NCBI RefSeq assembly: GCF_020859565.1
Contig: NZ_JAJHUO010000042.1
Location: 28,323-92,322 of the forward strand
Reading direction: 5' to 3'
Length of the DNA stretch: 64,000 nt
Source of the DNA: Saccharothrix luteola
GTDB lineage: Bacteria > Actinomycetota > Actinomycetes > Mycobacteriales > Pseudonocardiaceae
Position numbers and translations under genes: made by a program. Below the pieces are notes generated by a model that was not told the DNA's origin, did not search any database, and saw only the letters and a program-made list of their open reading frames with translations. Positions 1 through 8,831 of this stretch are shown here, piece after piece. How positions within the stretch are numbered: position 1 is the first letter of the stretch; each line of letters begins with the position of its first letter.

Positions 1-3000
1 CCGTCCTCGCCCTGGATCGTGATCCGGGTGTCGCGCGGCAGGTCCTGGCCGCTGTGGAAGAACGACTGGTCGTCGCGCAGCCGGACGTTCTGCTCGTTGG
101 TGGTCTCGGGGGCCGTCCACGGCTGCTGGACCTGCGGCTCGATGTCGAGCCGGCCGCGGTGCTCCTGGCCGTCGGTCGCGAGGTCGCCCTTCGGCTCGTG
201 GCCGGGCGGCATGCCGTTCTCGCCGACGGGCGCGTGCGTGCCGTCGGGCTCGAACGCGTGCCAGCCGCCGTCGGGCGGGAGCTTCGGGCCGGTGCCGGCC
301 TCGTCGGGCGCGCTGGAGTAGACGTTGCCGTCGCGGTCGGACCAGGCCAGGTTGTCCGGTGCGATGACGCGCTGGCCGGTCTCGCGGGCGACGTGCGCGG
401 CCAGGCTGTTCTCGCCGCCCGTGCCCGCGTCGCAGCCGACGAACATGATCGGCCGGTCGGCGAGGTCCGGGTGGTTGGTGATCAGCTCGACGAGCTCGGC
501 GCGGGTGTAGTGCGTGTCGCCGATGCGGACGCCGTCGCCGTCGGTGTGGATGTCGAGGACGACGTGGCCGTCGTTCGCGGGGATCCGGCTCGACAGGTCG
601 CGCAGGCGGTCCTCGGTGTGCAGCGCGACGCCCGAGTCGGTGACCTGGCTGTTGCGGATCGCCTGGTCGACGCGCTGGGACACCTCGCCGATCGGGATCG
701 GACCCTGGTGCGCGACCGGGCCGAGGTCGGGGTTGGGGGTGAGGGTCGCGGGCGGTTCGGCCGGGGTGTAGTTGTCGAACGCGCCGTTCTGCGCGTCGGC
801 GACGGTGACCGGGTCGGGGGTGCGGACGTTGCCGTCGCGGTCGAAGGTGCCGAAGTCGGGCGGCAGCACGCGACCGTCGGCCGGTGGCACGTCGACCTCG
901 TGCAGGACGCCCAGGTCGATCAGGCGCTGGACGCTCATCTTGCCCGTGGCCGGGTCGGCGAGGGCGGCGTCGAGGACGGGTTGGAGCTGGCGCGCGCCGC
1001 CGTTCTGGTCGAAGGCCGGTGCGACCGGGGCCAGTTCGACGGTGAGCGGGGCGTCCAGGACGTAGACGTGGTAGCCCTTGCCGAGGCTGTCCGGCATGAT
1101 CGCGCGCTCGCCGAACCCGTACGCCTGGCCGTCCGGGCGCAGCGGGGAGAGGAAGTCGCCGTTGGGGCTGCCGAACCGGTCGAGCACGGTGCCGGCGGGC
1201 AGTTCCACGACGACCCGCGGGCCGTCCGCGCCCTGGTTCGGCGGCCAGTCGATGCTGCCGTCGGGCTTGGAGTGGGCGTCGCGGAACGACTGGTAGTCGC
1301 CGTAGGGGCCGTAGGGCTGGTAGGTCGGCTCGATGAGGGCGGCGGCGCGCTGGTCGTACGTGCCGACGGACTGGTCCGTGGGGCCCGTGCTCTCGTGGAC
1401 GGGGATGTAGGGGCCGTCGTGGGAGAAGCCGGGGACGACGCCCGCGGGCTGGCCCCAGACGTTCTTCTGGGGGAACGGGTCCGCGGCGGTCTCTGCACCG
1501 GTGCCGGTTCCGGTGCCGGTCTTCGGGTCGGTCGTGGTGTCGGTCTCGGCGGGCCACTCGTGGCTGGAGGCCGGGGTGTGCTCGTCGCCGGGCTCGCCGA
1601 CCAGGTCGCTCGGCGTCTCGGTGTTGTCGGTGCTGTCGGTGTCCGGGGTGCCGTCCGTGGCGTCGGGCGTGCTGTCGACCGGGGCGCTGTCCGACTTGGG
1701 GCCGTCCGTGGACGGCGCGGGGCCGTCGGTGGCAGGCGTCGGGCTGCTGGTGGCCGGCGTCGGGCTGTCGGTGCCGCGAGCGGCGGGTGCGGGTCCGTCG
1801 GTGCGGATCGGAGCCGTCGGCGGCTGAGCGGTAGCCGGCTGAGCCGAACGTGCCGCGGGTTCCGGCCCACGCGTCGGGGCGGAAGCATCCGGTCGAGCCG
1901 GTGCGCCAGGTTGCGGACCGGCAGGTGCGGGTCCACCGGGCTGCGGGCCGAATCCACCGGGCTGGGGGCCGAACCCACCGGGCTGCGGCGCGGGCGCGGA
2001 CGTCTGCGGTGCAACGGTGGACGCGGGCCCACGCTGCTCGGGCATCGACACAGGACCGGTCGCGGGCATCGGCTGCACCGGCATCCCGGTCAAGGAACTG
2101 GCACTGACGGCGTCGTTCCCGCGCCCGGTCTGATCCCGGCTGGAAGGCGAGCCGGAAGACGCCGGAGGAGCGGAGGGATCGGCCACGAAGCCACTGGCCG
2201 CGGGCCCGGCAGGCCCACGCCCACCACCGGGCGCACCGCTGGTCGGAGGCGCAACACCCCCAGCCGCGCCCGCCATCGGAGCCCCAGCCGCCGGAGCCCC
2301 AGCCGGCGGAGCCCCGGTGCCCGCGGCCGGACCACCACTTCCACCCGCCACCGGCGCAGAACCGGCGGGTGCGGCGCTGGAAGGCGCGGATCCCGGCGTA
2401 GGCCCGCCCGTCGTCACCGGCCCACCAGGCGTAGATCCACCAGGCGTCGACCCACCGGACACCGACCCGCCCGGAGCAGCCCCACCGGGCACAGCCCCGC
2501 CAAGCGGCATCCCACCGGCCATCACACCGCCGGCAACCGCCCCACCGGCCATTGCCCCACCGAGAGGCGCACCACCCGGCACCGACCCACCAGCGGCCGG
2601 ACCACCAGGAACCCCGCCACCGGGCACCGACCCACCGGGCACCGCGCCACCAGGCGTAGCCCCACCGGGAACCGCCCCGGGCGTCGGCCCACCAGGCACA
2701 GAACCGCCAGGCATCGATCCACCGGGCGTGGCACCACCCGGCAACGCACCGCCAGGTACCGAGCCACCGGGCACCGAGCTACCAGGCACAGCTCCGCCAG
2801 GAACCGGTCCACCAGCGGTCGCGCCACCGGGCATCGAGCCGCCAGGTGTCGCACCACCCGGGACAGGCCCGCCGGCAGTCGCACCGCCGGGAGTCTGACC
2901 ACCGAGCGGCGAACCACCGAACGCGGAACCACCCGGCACAGACCCACCCGGCGCAGACCCGCCCGCGGCGAGCCCACCAGGCATCGCACCACCCGGCACA

Positions 3001-4517
3001 GACCCACCCGGAGATCCACCCAGAGCGGGCCCCCCGGGCATCGCCCCGCCCGGCCGGAGACCGGGCGCGGCGGACGCGCCCTGAGATGTCGCGGCAGGAC
3101 CGGCGGGAGGGGAGCTCAACCCGTTCGGCGGACCGCCGGCCGTTCCAGGCGAGAACGCCGGACCGCCGGCAGGCAGCCCACCGGGCATCCGGGCGCCGGC
3201 AGCACCCGGACCAGGTGCCGAACCGGGAGCCGAGGCAGGAGCTGAGCCGAGAGCCGGACCGCCGGGCGCGCTGCTCGGGGCCGGTCCGCCAGGAGCCGTC
3301 CCCAGCCGACTGCCGATGGAAGGACCGGTCCCACCACCACCGGGTGACGTCGGCACCGACGCGCCGCTGCGCCCACCGGGCGTCCCGGCCGGACCGTTGA
3401 AGGCCGAAGGCGTCGGAGCACCACCAGGCGAAGACCCGCCGTGATCACCGCCGACCGAAGGCGGCGCACTGACCCGAGGCCCGGGCGCGGGCGGCGCGGC
3501 CACGGACGAGGTCGCGGTCGTCCCGGCAGGCGGCCGGTTCAAGCCGTCACGGTTCACCGGCGGACCGGACGGCGAACCCCCGGGCGCACCACCTGGCACA
3601 CCACCGGGAACGCCGCCCGGCGTCGGCCCGAGGTTCGGCGGACCGCCGTCCGGTCCGCCGGCGTTGACCCGCGGCGGCTCGACCGAGATCCCGTCCTTCG
3701 CACCGCCGATCCCACCGGACACCGCACCGGCCGACGCGCCCATCAGCACGTCCCGCGCCGAGATGTCCTGCCCCATCACGGCCGCCGTGCCCACCGTGGA
3801 CACCGCACCCTCGACCGCGCCACGCGTCGCGCCGACCGCCACCTGCCCGGCCAGCCCACCACCCTCGAACTTCAGCCCGCCCGACACACCGCCGACCAGC
3901 CCGGACACCGCGCCCGAGACCGCCGCCTCGGTGGTCTTGCCCCAGTCCCACGACTCACGGTCCCCGCGCGCCACCTGGATCGCCTGGATGGCCGCGTCGA
4001 TGCCGACCGAGATCGCGACCTCCTTGAGGATCGCGATGATCAACTGCCGGAACGTGAACTGCACGATCAGCCTTGTCGCCTGCTGCGCGATCGGGATGCC
4101 GGCGGTCGTCGCGCCGAACGTGCCGAACGCCGCCGCGATCAGCGCGGCGATCTCGATCGCCAGCGCGATCAGCGACGCGATGATCGACAGCTTGGTGTAC
4201 TCCACCTCCAGCGCGGTGTTGTCGCAGCTGTCCGCCAACTGCTCGCAGATCTTCTGCAGCTTCGGCAGGTAGGAGTCGTCACCCTCGGAGAACTTCTTCC
4301 AGTACTCCTCGAACGCCTTGACGGCCTCACCGGTCTGGCTCGCGTACACGGTGGACGCCGCGCCGTTGCCCTCGTCGATGACCGCCTTCACGCCTTGCGC
4401 GGCCGTGCGGTAGGCGTCGGCCATCCGCCGAAGCGCCGTCTCGTCACCCTCCGGCCAGCTCTGCCCGACCACGATCGGGAAGAGCCAGGTGACCTCGCCC
4501 GGGATCTCGATGCCCAC
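1..4517 (-). CDS. CpnT-like type VII toxin with internal TNT domain (3' end outside window)
   Basis: GTG start at 4517 with GAGGGG 7 nt upstream. The frame stays open to the left edge, giving at least 1505 residues. Residues 1-110 are helical and WXG-like (YWKKFSEG near residue 75). Hydrophobic stretches at about 110-170 resemble a channel or translocation region, and a Gly/Ala-rich part follows. Residues 287-716 are a PGG-rich linker, followed by a Thr/Pro-rich linker. Residues 1046-1175 match the TNT fold of the M. tuberculosis CpnT toxin, which hydrolyses NAD(P)+: I see DWPPNQG, LDRFGSPNGDFLSP, FGERAIMP and APAFDQNGG, including the expected Arg and Gln positions. At least 330 more residues follow, with LDIHTDGDG (H1324) and FVGCDAGTGG (C1362), reminiscent of clan CD peptidase-like modules in actinobacterial polymorphic toxins. 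It lies 11 nt behind a WXG100 gene, as expected for an ESX substrate. Domain calls are by eye. Secretion, toxicity and the C-terminal module are inference. Confidence 0.8.
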   Translation of the reverse strand, partial: MGIEIPGEVTWLFPIVVGQSWPEGDETALRRMADAYRTAAQGVKAVIDEGNGAASTVYASQTGEAVKAFEEYWKKFSEGDDSYLPKLQKICEQLADSCDNTALEVEYTKLSIIASLIALAIEIAALIAAAFGTFGATTAGIPIAQQATRLIVQFTFRQLIIAILKEVAISVGIDAAIQAIQVARGDRESWDWGKTTEAAVSGAVSGLVGGVSGGLKFEGGGLAGQVAVGATRGAVEGAVSTVGTAAVMGQDISARDVLMGASAGAVSGGIGGAKDGISVEPPRVNAGGPDGGPPNLGPTPGGVPGGVPGGAPGGSPSGPPVNRDGLNRPPAGTTATSSVAAPPAPGPRVSAPPSVGGDHGGSSPGGAPTPSAFNGPAGTPGGRSGASVPTSPGGGGTGPSIGSRLGTAPGGPAPSSAPGGPALGSAPASAPGSAPGPGAAGARMPGGLPAGGPAFSPGTAGGPPNGLSSPPAGPAATSQGASAAPGLRPGGAMPGGPALGGSPGGSVPGGAMPGGLAAGGSAPGGSVPGGSAFGGSPLGGQTPGGATAGGPVPGGATPGGSMPGGATAGGPVPGGAVPGSSVPGGSVPGGALPGGATPGGSMPGGSVPGGPTPGAVPGGATPGGAVPGGSVPGGGVPGGPAAGGSVPGGAPLGGAMAGGAVAGGVMAGGMPLGGAVPGGAAPGGSVSGGSTPGGSTPGGPVTTGGPTPGSAPSSAAPAGSAPVAGGSGGPAAGTGAPPAGAPAAGAPMAGAAGGVAPPTSGAPGGGRGPAGPAASGFVADPSAPPASSGSPSSRDQTGRGNDAVSASSLTGMPVQPMPATGPVSMPEQRGPASTVAPQTSAPAPQPGGFGPQPGGFGPQPGGPAPAGPQPGAPARPDASAPTRGPEPAARSAQPATAQPPTAPIRTDGPAPAARGTDSPTPATSSPTPATDGPAPSTDGPKSDSAPVDSTPDATDGTPDTDSTDNTETPSDLVGEPGDEHTPASSHEWPAETDTTTDPKTGTGTGTGAETAADPFPQKNVWGQPAGVVPGFSHDGPYIPVHESTGPTDQSVGTYDQRAAALIEPTYQPYGPYGDYQSFRDAHSKPDGSIDWPPNQGADGPRVVVELPAGTVLDRFGSPNGDFLSPLRPDGQAYGFGERAIMPDSLGKGYHVYVLDAPLTVELAPVAPAFDQNGGARQLQPVLDAALADPATGKMSVQRLIDLGVLHEVDVPPADGRVLPPDFGTFDRDGNVRTPDPVTVADAQNGAFDNYTPAEPPATLTPNPDLGPVAHQGPIPIGEVSQRVDQAIRNSQVTDSGVALHTEDRLRDLSSRIPANDGHVVLDIHTDGDGVRIGDTHYTRAELVELITNHPDLADRPIMFVGCDAGTGGENSLAAHVARETGQRVIAPDNLAWSDRDGNVYSSAPDEAGTGPKLPPDGGWHAFEPDGTHAPVGENGMPPGHEPKGDLATDGQEHRGRLDIEPQVQQPWTAPETTNEQNVRLRDDQSFFHSGQDLPRDTRITIQGED
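2371..3660 (-). repeat. PGG-type low-complexity linker inside the toxin gene
   Basis: About 430 codons are dominated by degenerate repeats of a five-residue unit ending in Pro-Gly-Gly, such as GSVPGGAMPGG and APGGSVPGG. On the plus strand this appears as recurring CCACCGGGC-like words. It separates the N-terminal helical part from the TNT domain and is probably a flexible linker. The repetition makes the tract prone to copy-number change and to assembly error. Confidence 0.8.
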
Positions 4518-4528
4518 CGCAGTGCCCC

Positions 4529-4840
4529 TCAGTAAGTCCGGGAGATCCCGGTCGCGTTGCCCTGGTCGGAACCCTCGTAGGCATCGGCGGTCTGCTCCAC
4601 GCCGGTGCGGATGTCGGCAAGGGCCGTGGCGAGGTTGCCGAAGGCCTCCAACGTCGCCTGCGAATTCGGCACGTACTCCTTGGCGAACGCCTGCCCGGAC
4701 TCGTCACCGCCCCAGCACTGGCCCTCGGCCTGCAACGCCGAGCTCAACGCCTGCAGCACGCCGCCCAGCGAATCACCCGCCGCTCCGAACTGACCCGCGC
4801 CTCGGCGCAGGCCGGACACGCTGACGTCGAACCCGCTCAC
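4529..4840 (-). CDS. WXG100 family (EsxA/EsxF-like) protein
   Basis: 103 residues, the normal WXG100 length. WGG occurs in the central turn (CWGGDESG near residue 45), flanked by two amphipathic helices, and the tail has YEGSDQGNATG. Such proteins form helical-hairpin dimers that accompany ESX type VII substrates. The GTG start overlaps the stop of the upstream YbaB-like gene (GTGA), and the stop lies 11 nt before the TNT toxin start, so the three are very likely one transcript. The order resembles esxF-esxE-cpnT of M. tuberculosis with a single WXG100 gene. The role as toxin chaperone or co-substrate is inferred from position. Confidence 0.85.
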   Translation of the reverse strand: MSGFDVSVSGLRRGAGQFGAAGDSLGGVLQALSSALQAEGQCWGGDESGQAFAKEYVPNSQATLEAFGNLATALADIRTGVEQTADAYEGSDQGNATGISRTY

Positions 4841-5340
4841 CAGCCACTCCTGTCCATGAAGCTGTCGCCGTCGTCATCGTCGGACCGCGGCGCGGGACGA
4901 CGCGGCTGCGTCGACGGCTGCTGCACGACGGGCGGCTGGGGGATGAGGTCGGCCAGTGACGGCACGCCGGGCAGCATCTCCGACAGGTCGATGCTCGGAC
5001 CTCCCTGCGCGGGCGCCAGCACCTCGTTCAGCTCGGTCCTGGCCTTGGCCACGGCCTGCTGCACGGTCTCGGCGGTGAGCCGGGCCAGCTTGTCGGGCGT
5101 GGTGCGCTCGAACGCGTTGGCGGAGAACTCCAGGGACGTCAACGCGCCGGCGGAGTCGACGGTGGCGCGCACGGAGCCGTCCTTGGACACCGCGGTCGCC
5201 GTGATCGCCATGGCCTGCGCCTGCGTCTCGCGCAGCTCGTCGGTCTTCTTCCTCAGTTCGGCCAGGAGGGAGTCGACCTGCTCGCGCATGGCCGCGTTCC
5301 GCGCCTCCAACTCGGCACGTCGTCCTGTCGGATCGGTCAC
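4837..5340 (-). CDS. YbaB/EbfC-family protein of a WXG100 locus
   Basis: 167 residues from a GTG at 5340 with GAGGGG 6 nt upstream. An in-frame start farther upstream exists but would run into the divergent promoter region. Residues 1-45 are a charged coiled coil (RRAELEARNAAMREQVDSLL). The YbaB-like core follows (ITATAVSKDGSVRATVDSAG, LTSLEFS). The tail is Pro/Asp-rich (APRSDDDDGDSFMD). YbaB/EbfC proteins are dimeric nucleoid-associated proteins, and many actinobacterial copies sit at ESX or WXG100 loci with unknown function. First gene of the toxin operon, divergent from the MFS gene. The family call is firm; the role is not known. Confidence 0.75.
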   Translation of the reverse strand: MTDPTGRRAELEARNAAMREQVDSLLAELRKKTDELRETQAQAMAITATAVSKDGSVRATVDSAGALTSLEFSANAFERTTPDKLARLTAETVQQAVAKARTELNEVLAPAQGGPSIDLSEMLPGVPSLADLIPQPPVVQQPSTQPRRPAPRSDDDDGDSFMDRSGW

Positions 5341-5449
5341 AGCGGTCCCCTCGTGAGCGCTCTCCAGAGGTGCTGACGCTAACCGAGGCCCCCGGGTTCC
5401 CGCGGATATTCGGCGGTGGGTTGTCGGTGGTTGCGGGCAGAGTGTCACC

Positions 5450-6658
5450 GTGCTCCGTCCGTACCGGGAACTCGCCGCCGTGCCCCACTTGCCGTGGCTG
5501 CTGGTGTGGTCGGTGATCGGCCGCATCCACCTGCCGGGCACGCCGCTGGCGGTGTCGTTCCTGATAGCCGGGTGGACCGGGTCGTACGCCCTGGCAGGCG
5601 TGGTCGGCGGGGCGTTGACGTTGGGCATGGGTGTGGCAGGTCCGTTGCGGGGTCGTGCGGCGGACCGGAGCCCGGCCGGGCGGTTGCTGCTGGTGACTTC
5701 GGCGGGCTACGGCGTCGGCATCGCGGTGCTCGGTGTGCTGCCCGCCGTCATGCCCGGCGGGATGTGGCCGTTGGCGGTGGTGGCGGCGTTCCTGACCGGG
5801 CTGTTTACGCCACCGGTGACGGCGATGAGCCGGGCGAGCTTCCCGCGGCTGGCGACGGGGCCCGCGCAGTCGGCGGTGTTCACCGTCGAGGCGTCCATGC
5901 AGGAGGTCATGTACATCGTCGGTCCGGCGCTGGCGGCGACCGTGGTGGCGGTGTGGAACGCGCAGGTCGCGCTGTGGTTGTGCGGCGCGCTCGCGGTGCT
6001 CGGCGCGCTCGGCTTCGGCGGGGCGCTGCGGCGGGCGGGGCTGGACCGGCCGGTGGCGCGTGAGGCCGCGCGCGGTGGGCCGACGTTGCTGCGCGACGGT
6101 TCGCTTGCGCTGGCGCTGCTGACCGCGCTGTTCCTGGTGGCCTCACTGGTGGTGATCGACATGGTGATCATCGCGTGGGCGCGTGACCTGGGCAGACCCG
6201 CGATGGCCGGTGTGCTGACGGCCGTGTGGGGCGTGGGGTCCGTGGTCGGCGGGTTGATCGCGGGAGGGCTCGTCGGGCAGGCCCGGTTCACGAGACGGAT
6301 GCTGTTGACGGCGCTGGGCGTCGCGCCGCTGGTGCTGGTGCTGCCGCCGGTGATGGACCCGTCGTCGGCGTGGTTGATCGGTGCGGTGCTGGGTGTGGGC
6401 GGCATGGCGATCGCGCCCGCCATCGCGGCCAACAACCAGCGGATCAGCGGGCTCGCGCCGGACGACCGCAAGGCCGAGGCGTTCGGCTGGATGGGCACGT
6501 TCACCACGGCGGGCTCGGCGTTGGCGCTGCCGGTGGCAGGGTCCTTGCTGGACCACTTCGGTCCGGCCGCGGCGGCCGGTGCGAGCACGGTGGCGGCGCT
6601 GGTCGGGGCGTTCCTGGCGAGCCGGGTGCGCGAGCGGGAGGACGTGCCGGTTGGGTGA
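5450..6658 (+). CDS. MFS transporter
   Basis: 402 residues with about 12 hydrophobic segments in two halves. The loop between segments 2 and 3 carries PLRGRAADRSPAGRLL, matching the major facilitator loop motif G-x-x-x-D-R-x-G-R in degenerate form. GTG start shortly after a 109-nt divergent intergenic region shared with the YbaB-like gene. The stop lies inside the next gene, so the two transporters are probably co-translated. Substrate cannot be deduced; the overall look is of a drug or metabolite exporter. Confidence 0.8.
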   Translation: MLRPYRELAAVPHLPWLLVWSVIGRIHLPGTPLAVSFLIAGWTGSYALAGVVGGALTLGMGVAGPLRGRAADRSPAGRLLLVTSAGYGVGIAVLGVLPAVMPGGMWPLAVVAAFLTGLFTPPVTAMSRASFPRLATGPAQSAVFTVEASMQEVMYIVGPALAATVVAVWNAQVALWLCGALAVLGALGFGGALRRAGLDRPVAREAARGGPTLLRDGSLALALLTALFLVASLVVIDMVIIAWARDLGRPAMAGVLTAVWGVGSVVGGLIAGGLVGQARFTRRMLLTALGVAPLVLVLPPVMDPSSAWLIGAVLGVGGMAIAPAIAANNQRISGLAPDDRKAEAFGWMGTFTTAGSALALPVAGSLLDHFGPAAAAGASTVAALVGAFLASRVREREDVPVG

Positions 6659-7580
6659 CCGGGTTCGGCTGGTGGGTGCGCTGCTCGCGTTCGTCGGCGG
6701 GGCGTTCCTGGCTGTCCAGGGGCGGTTGAACGGCGAGTTGGGGCACGTGTTCGGCGACGGGTTCCTGGCCGCGCTGGTGTCGTTCGGCGGCGGGTTCGCG
6801 TTGTTGCTGCTGGGCGTGCCGACGACGGCGGCCGGGCGGGCGGGGCTGGGTCGGCTGTGGTCGTCGCTGCGGGACGGGCGGATCCGCTGGTGGCAGTGCG
6901 TCGGCGGGGCGTGCGGGGCGTTCTTCGTGGCCACGCAGGGGTTGACGGTCGCGGCGCTCGGGGTGGCGGTGTTCACCGTGGCGGCGGTGGGCGCGCAGGC
7001 GGTGAGCAGCCTGCTGGTGGACCGGGCGGGCATCGGTCCGGCCGGACGGGTGGCGTTGACCTGGCCGCGCGTGGTCGGTGCGGCGTTGGCGGTGGTGGCG
7101 GTCGCGGTGGCCGTGTCGGACGAGGCCGGTGACGCGTCGGCGTTGTGGTTGGCGCTGCTGCCCGCGCTGGGCGGGTTCGGGCTCGGCTGGCAGCAGGCGG
7201 TGAACGGGCTGGTGCGCGAGGCGGCGCAGAGCACGCGCGTGACCACGTTGGTCAACTTCGGCACCGGGACGGCGGTGCTCCTCGTCGTGTGCGCGGTCGA
7301 CGTGGCGGTGCGCGGGCTGCCCACCGCCGCGCCGAGCGAGCCGTGGTTCTACGCGGGCGGGGCGCTCGGGGTCTGCACCATCGGCTCGGCGGTGCTGGCG
7401 GTGCGGTGGCTGGGCGTGCTGCTGGTCGGGCTGTGCCAGGTCGCCGGACAGCTCGTCGGCGCGCTCGCGGTGGACGTCATCGCTCCCGCCGCAGGTGAGG
7501 AGGTGTCCGTGCTCGCGCTGGTCGGCACGGCGTTGACGCTGCTCGCGGTGGTGGTCGCCGCGTTGCCCGGTCGGCGGTGA
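6651..7580 (+). CDS. DMT-superfamily transporter, YdcZ (DUF606) type
   Basis: 309 residues with about ten transmembrane segments arranged as an internal duplication. Each half opens with an aQGrlNgeLg-like pattern (FLAVQGRLNGELG near residue 22, GFGLGWQQAVNGLV near residue 180), which is typical of the YdcZ/DUF606 branch. I chose the TTG at 6651 because GGGAGGA lies 8 nt upstream. A GTG at 6672 is the alternative. It overlaps the stop of the MFS gene by 8 nt. Substrate unknown. Confidence 0.75.
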   Translation: MGDRVRLVGALLAFVGGAFLAVQGRLNGELGHVFGDGFLAALVSFGGGFALLLLGVPTTAAGRAGLGRLWSSLRDGRIRWWQCVGGACGAFFVATQGLTVAALGVAVFTVAAVGAQAVSSLLVDRAGIGPAGRVALTWPRVVGAALAVVAVAVAVSDEAGDASALWLALLPALGGFGLGWQQAVNGLVREAAQSTRVTTLVNFGTGTAVLLVVCAVDVAVRGLPTAAPSEPWFYAGGALGVCTIGSAVLAVRWLGVLLVGLCQVAGQLVGALAVDVIAPAAGEEVSVLALVGTALTLLAVVVAALPGRR

Positions 7581-7596
7581 TGAGAGGATGAGGCAC

Positions 7597-8445
7597 GTGA
7601 CTGCGACGATCCTCAACGGCAGGGCCACCCGGGACGCGATCTTCGAAGACCTGCGGGCGCGGGTCGGCGCGTTGCGCGAGCGGGGGGTGACGCCGGGGCT
7701 GGCCACCGTGCTGGTCGGTGACGACCCGGGCTCGCACTCGTACGTCCGGGGCAAGCACCTGGCGTGCGAGAAGGTCGGCATCACGTCGATCCGCCGCGAC
7801 CTGCCCGCGGACACCACGCAGGCGCAGCTCGAAGAGGTCATCGACGAGCTGAACGCCGACCCGGCGTGCACCGCGTACATCGTGCAGTTGCCGCTGCCCA
7901 AGCACCTCGACCCGAACCCGATCCTGGAGCGCATCGACCCGCGCAAGGACGGCGACGGCCTGCACCCCGTCAACCTGGGCAAGCTGGTGCTCGGTGACGA
8001 GGCCCCGCTGCCGGCGACGCCGCGCGGGGTGGTGGAGCTCCTGCGCCGGTACGACGTGCCGCTGTCGGGTGCGAACGTCACCGTCGTCGGTCGCGGTGTG
8101 ACGGTCGGCCGCCCGATCGGGTTGCTGCTGACCAGGCGTTCGGAGAACGCCACGGTGACGTTGTGCCACACCGGCACCAAGGACCTGGCCGCCGAGGTGC
8201 GGCGGGCGGACATCGTCGTCGCGGGCGCCGGCAGCCCCGGCCTGATCACCGCGGACATGGTGAAGCCCGGCGCGGCCGTGGTCGACGTCGGCATCACCCG
8301 CACCGAGGCCGGTCTGGTGGGCGACGTTCACCCGTCCGTGGCGGAGGTGGCGGGTTTCCTCGCGCCGATCCCGGGTGGCGCGGGTCCGATGACCATTGCG
8401 ATGCTGCTGACCAACACGGTCGAAGCGGCCGAGCGCACGACCTGA
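7597..8445 (+). CDS. folD: FolD, methylene-THF dehydrogenase / methenyl-THF cyclohydrolase
   Basis: Interconverts 5,10-methylene-THF, 5,10-methenyl-THF and 10-formyl-THF in the cytoplasm and so feeds the PurN and PurH steps encoded 10 kb away. 282 residues from GTG 7597; homologues begin TATIL, which is why I prefer it to the ATG at 7588. SYVRGKHLACEKVGI carries the catalytic Tyr49 and Lys53. VQLPLPKHLD and DGDGLHPVNLGKL line the folate pocket. VVGRGVTVGRPIG is the NADP-binding signature, and PGGAGPMTIAMLLTNT closes the domain. It starts 16 nt after the YdcZ-type gene. Confidence 0.95.
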   Translation: MTATILNGRATRDAIFEDLRARVGALRERGVTPGLATVLVGDDPGSHSYVRGKHLACEKVGITSIRRDLPADTTQAQLEEVIDELNADPACTAYIVQLPLPKHLDPNPILERIDPRKDGDGLHPVNLGKLVLGDEAPLPATPRGVVELLRRYDVPLSGANVTVVGRGVTVGRPIGLLLTRRSENATVTLCHTGTKDLAAEVRRADIVVAGAGSPGLITADMVKPGAAVVDVGITRTEAGLVGDVHPSVAEVAGFLAPIPGGAGPMTIAMLLTNTVEAAERTT

Positions 8446-8456
8446 GGCGGGAAGCG

Positions 8457-8759
8457 GTGGAGTTGTTGCCGGAGCAGCGCTGGCGGTCCGCGGCGGGCAA
8501 GCACCTGCCGTTCGCGCTGGTGCTCGTGGTCGTCGGGCTCGGTCTCGTGCGGATCGTCCAGTACCACTGGCGGCAGGGTGCGGTGCTGATCGGCGTCGCG
8601 CTCCTGGTCGCGGCGCTCCTGCGGGTGCTGGTGACGGACGAGCAGGCAGGGCTGATCGCGATCCGGGGGCGGAGCGTGGACGCGCTGCTGTACTCGGGGT
8701 TGGGGTTCGCGGTGATCTTCGTGGCGATGACCATCATCGGTGGTCCGTTGGACCGGTGA
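8457..8759 (+). CDS. DUF3017-like small membrane protein
   Basis: 100 residues from GTG 8457, 11 nt after folD. Three hydrophobic helices are visible (ALVLVVVGLGLVRIV, GAVLIGVALLVAALLRVL and YSGLGFAVIFVAMTII). A small DUF3017 membrane protein directly behind folD is common in Actinobacteria, which is the main basis for the family name. No catalytic motif. Function unknown. Confidence 0.7.
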   Translation: MELLPEQRWRSAAGKHLPFALVLVVVGLGLVRIVQYHWRQGAVLIGVALLVAALLRVLVTDEQAGLIAIRGRSVDALLYSGLGFAVIFVAMTIIGGPLDR

Positions 8760-8781
8760 TCGGTGATCGGTCATCGGTGAT
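8754..8781. repeat. Four tandem heptamers (CGGTGAT type)
   Basis: CGGTGAT occurs at 8754, 8761 and 8775, with CGGTCAT at 8768. The first copy contains the stop codon of the DUF3017-like gene. It lies in the convergent gap before the TetR gene and probably arose by slippage. Confidence 0.7.
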
Positions 8782-8831
8782 CGAGGGCTGGGGTCCGAGC
8801 TGCGCGGTCGGGCCGGGTCAGGGCTGCTCGG

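Noticed and set aside
54..3245. Very long plus-strand ORF (over 1000 codons) opposite the toxin gene
   Set aside because: Its product is Val/Asp/Gly then Arg/Pro/Thr low complexity, the expected antisense shadow of a GC-rich gene. The minus strand gives WXG-like and TNT motifs.
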